From NCBI RefSeq assembly GCF_029625435.1, contig NZ_CP121208.1:248001-312000 (forward strand): a stretch of DNA of 64,000 nucleotides, written 5' to 3'. Position numbers and translations under genes: made by a program. The notes beneath the pieces were generated by a model. The model did no database searches, was not told the origin of the DNA, and saw nothing but the letters and a program-made list of their open reading frames with translations. Origin of the DNA: Arcanobacterium canis (GTDB taxonomy: Bacteria; Actinomycetota; Actinomycetes; Actinomycetales; Actinomycetaceae). Shown here one piece after another: positions 62,739 through 64,000 of the stretch (position 1 is the first letter of the stretch; each line of letters begins with the position of its first letter).

Positions 62739-63650
62739 ATGCGCTATGTCTCAGTCACTGTCCCGGCAAAGATCAATCTCGCTTTGCGCGTGGGCGGTGT
62801 GCGCGAAGATGGCTTCCACTCTCTTGACACCGTCTACGAAGCAGTGGATGTTCGTGACTGTATTGAGGTGTGGGCCGATGATGAACTCTCCCTTGAAATG
62901 ACAGGTTTGGGCGCGGATCTTCCCACAGATGAAACAAATCTTGCGATGCAAGCAGCGCTGTTGATGAGGCGAGAATTTGGCGGAGGACAGGGCGATCCAG
63001 CTGACGGCCTCGGCGCGCGGATGAAGATTATGAAAGAGATTCCTCTCGCCGGTGGAATGGCCGGTGGGAGTGCAGACGCTGCAGGCGTCCTCGTGGCATT
63101 AAACGCGCTATGGGAAATCAATGCTCCGATTTCTACGTTAGAAAAACTTGCCGCTCAGCTCGGCTCGGACGTGCCGTTCGCAGTCCACGGTTTTGTGGCT
63201 CACGGTACTGAGCGTGGTGAGAAGATTTCGCCAGTGCGCGCGGGTACGAAACACACATGGGTCATTCTGTCCCAAAGTGAGGGTTTATCGACGCCGGCTG
63301 TTTTCCGTCAGTTTGATGTCCTTCACCCTCAGGCCACTGATCCGGCGTCCACTGAAGATCTTCGACGCGCACTGAATTCTTCGCAGCCTCAAGATTTCGC
63401 TCGATTGTTGGTCAATGATCTTGAAGCCCCAGCACGCGCATTGCGTCCTGACGTCGCTGCACTTCTCGACGATCTCAAACATGCCGGGTACGCTGTGCTT
63501 CTTTCCGGCTCAGGCCCAACTGTTTTGATTTTGTCAGACGCAGACGAAGCTCCTGAACTGGCAGAAGGCCTACGTCACGATTTCCCTTCACACACAATCA
63601 CGGTAGCTCACGGGCCAGTCCGCGGAGCACACGTCACTCACGCGGAGTAG
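62739..63650 (+). CDS. ispE: 4-(cytidine 5'-diphospho)-2-C-methyl-D-erythritol kinase
   Basis: A 303-aa GHMP kinase of the non-mevalonate isoprenoid route. It has the N-terminal PAKINLALRVG (Lys), the ATP loop PLAGGMAGGSADAAGVL, and the C-terminal LLSGSGPTVLILSD. The start at 62739 is chosen from the -10 spacing and the typical MRYVSVTVPAKINL start. Isoprenoid precursors are also needed for the polyprenyl-phosphate sugar used by the PMT protein. Confidence 0.95.
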   Translation: MRYVSVTVPAKINLALRVGGVREDGFHSLDTVYEAVDVRDCIEVWADDELSLEMTGLGADLPTDETNLAMQAALLMRREFGGGQGDPADGLGARMKIMKEIPLAGGMAGGSADAAGVLVALNALWEINAPISTLEKLAAQLGSDVPFAVHGFVAHGTERGEKISPVRAGTKHTWVILSQSEGLSTPAVFRQFDVLHPQATDPASTEDLRRALNSSQPQDFARLLVNDLEAPARALRPDVAALLDDLKHAGYAVLLSGSGPTVLILSDADEAPELAEGLRHDFPSHTITVAHGPVRGAHVTHAE

Positions 63651-63654
63651 TATC

Positions 63655-64000
63655 TTGGCCCATATTCTCGGTTTTGAGGGCGTGAGTATCTCCCTCGGTT
63701 CACGCCCGATCTTGGGCAATGTCAACGTCTCATTCGGCGACGGTGCCCGAATCGGCATCGTCGGCCCGAACGGCGGTGGAAAATCGACGTTGCTGAAACT
63801 GATGACGCGCGCGCTCACCCCCGATGTCGGGCAGGTGACGATGGTCAGTGGCACCCGTTTTTCTCTGCTCTCGCAGGCTGATTCACTCAATCCGAATGAC
63901 TCTGTAGCGCAGGCGATTCACGGCGATTCTGAGCAGTTTGAATGGGCCTCTGATGCGGCGATGCGTTCCTTGCATGATGGCCTGATCCCCGATATTCCGT
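63655..64000 (+). CDS. ABC-F family ATPase (5' part)
   Basis: The frame is open to the end of the window. The TTG at 63655 gives MAHILGFEGVSISLGSRPIL, then Walker A IGIVGPNGGGKSTLLKLM. ABC-F proteins have two ATPase domains and act on the ribosome, not as transporters; this position after ispE is common in actinobacteria. GGAG (63643-63646) precedes the start at a suitable distance. Only the first ~115 residues are visible, so the subtype is unknown. Confidence 0.85.
   Translation, partial: MAHILGFEGVSISLGSRPILGNVNVSFGDGARIGIVGPNGGGKSTLLKLMTRALTPDVGQVTMVSGTRFSLLSQADSLNPNDSVAQAIHGDSEQFEWASDAAMRSLHDGLIPDIP

Overview
The window looks like a chromosomal segment of a mid-GC actinobacterium. I infer the family Actinomycetaceae, with an Arcanobacterium/Trueperella-like genome most likely. 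The reasons are the actinobacterial gene order pmt <-> rsmI ... metG-tatD-(rpfB-type G5 protein)-ksgA-ispE-(ABC-F), a DtxR/IdeR-type regulator, a CspB-DUF3027 pair, a GroEL behind tandem CIRCE operators, sortase-assembled LPxTG pili, and many leaderless promoters (TANNNT, about 6-7 nt, then ATG/GTG). There is no prophage, insertion sequence, CRISPR array or rRNA. Two tRNA genes (Arg-CCT, Ala-CGC) are present.

Layout. 1-5.5 kb: a LytR_C-domain protein, groEL, an HD phosphohydrolase, an SDR dehydrogenase and an acyltransferase. 5.5-11.5 kb (minus strand): a PhoPR-like two-component system, a NYN-domain protein and a TPM-domain/PspA envelope-stress pair. 11.6-18.6 kb: cold-shock protein, DUF3027, ManA, a purine permease, DtxR, a secreted NlpC/P60 hydrolase and a tandem universal stress protein. 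18.8-23.5 kb: a 1485-aa protein that looks like a decayed SF1 helicase-nuclease, plus a small partner ORF. 23.5-27.9 kb: mscL, a SAF-domain protein, a 5-FTHF cyclo-ligase, a MoeA-like gene and a three-TM protein; this order matches the locus of the gephyrin-like division factor Glp and its receptor GlpR/SepX. 28-38.3 kb is the accessory region: a DUF3160 lipoprotein, a small membrane-anchored protein, and a four-gene sortase pilus operon (major pilin, class C sortase, LPWTG minor pilin, large LPVTG adhesin) preceded by 705 bp of non-coding DNA. 38.5-47.4 kb: deoxynucleoside kinase, pyridoxal kinase, a PadR-ABC-FtsX module, a purine/urate permease fused to an OHCU-decarboxylase-like domain, and a methyltransferase. 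47.4-53 kb: a peptide ABC transporter whose last gene fuses one permease and two ATPases. 53-64 kb: protein O-mannosyltransferase, a mini-metallopeptidase, RsmI, a nicotinamidase-like protein with an acidic tail, MetG, TatD, a G5-domain transglycosylase, KsgA, IspE and the start of an ABC-F ATPase.

Most notable signals. (1) A run of ten G residues lies just after the signal-peptide codons of the major pilin gene; a change of one base would truncate the pilin, so the pilus is probably phase-variable. (2) A leaderless 13-codon ORF reading MRIFVTSCCCACS precedes a Rho-independent terminator upstream of the peptide transporter, which is the architecture of a cysteine-responsive attenuator. (3) Helically phased GTTAC/GTAAC direct repeats occur upstream of both secreted peptidoglycan hydrolases, suggesting one OmpR-family (MtrA-like) regulator. 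(4) The 1485-aa helicase-nuclease relative has degenerate motifs throughout. (5) The purine permease-OHCU decarboxylase fusion appears to lack the catalytic histidine. All family assignments come from reading motifs; no database search was possible.
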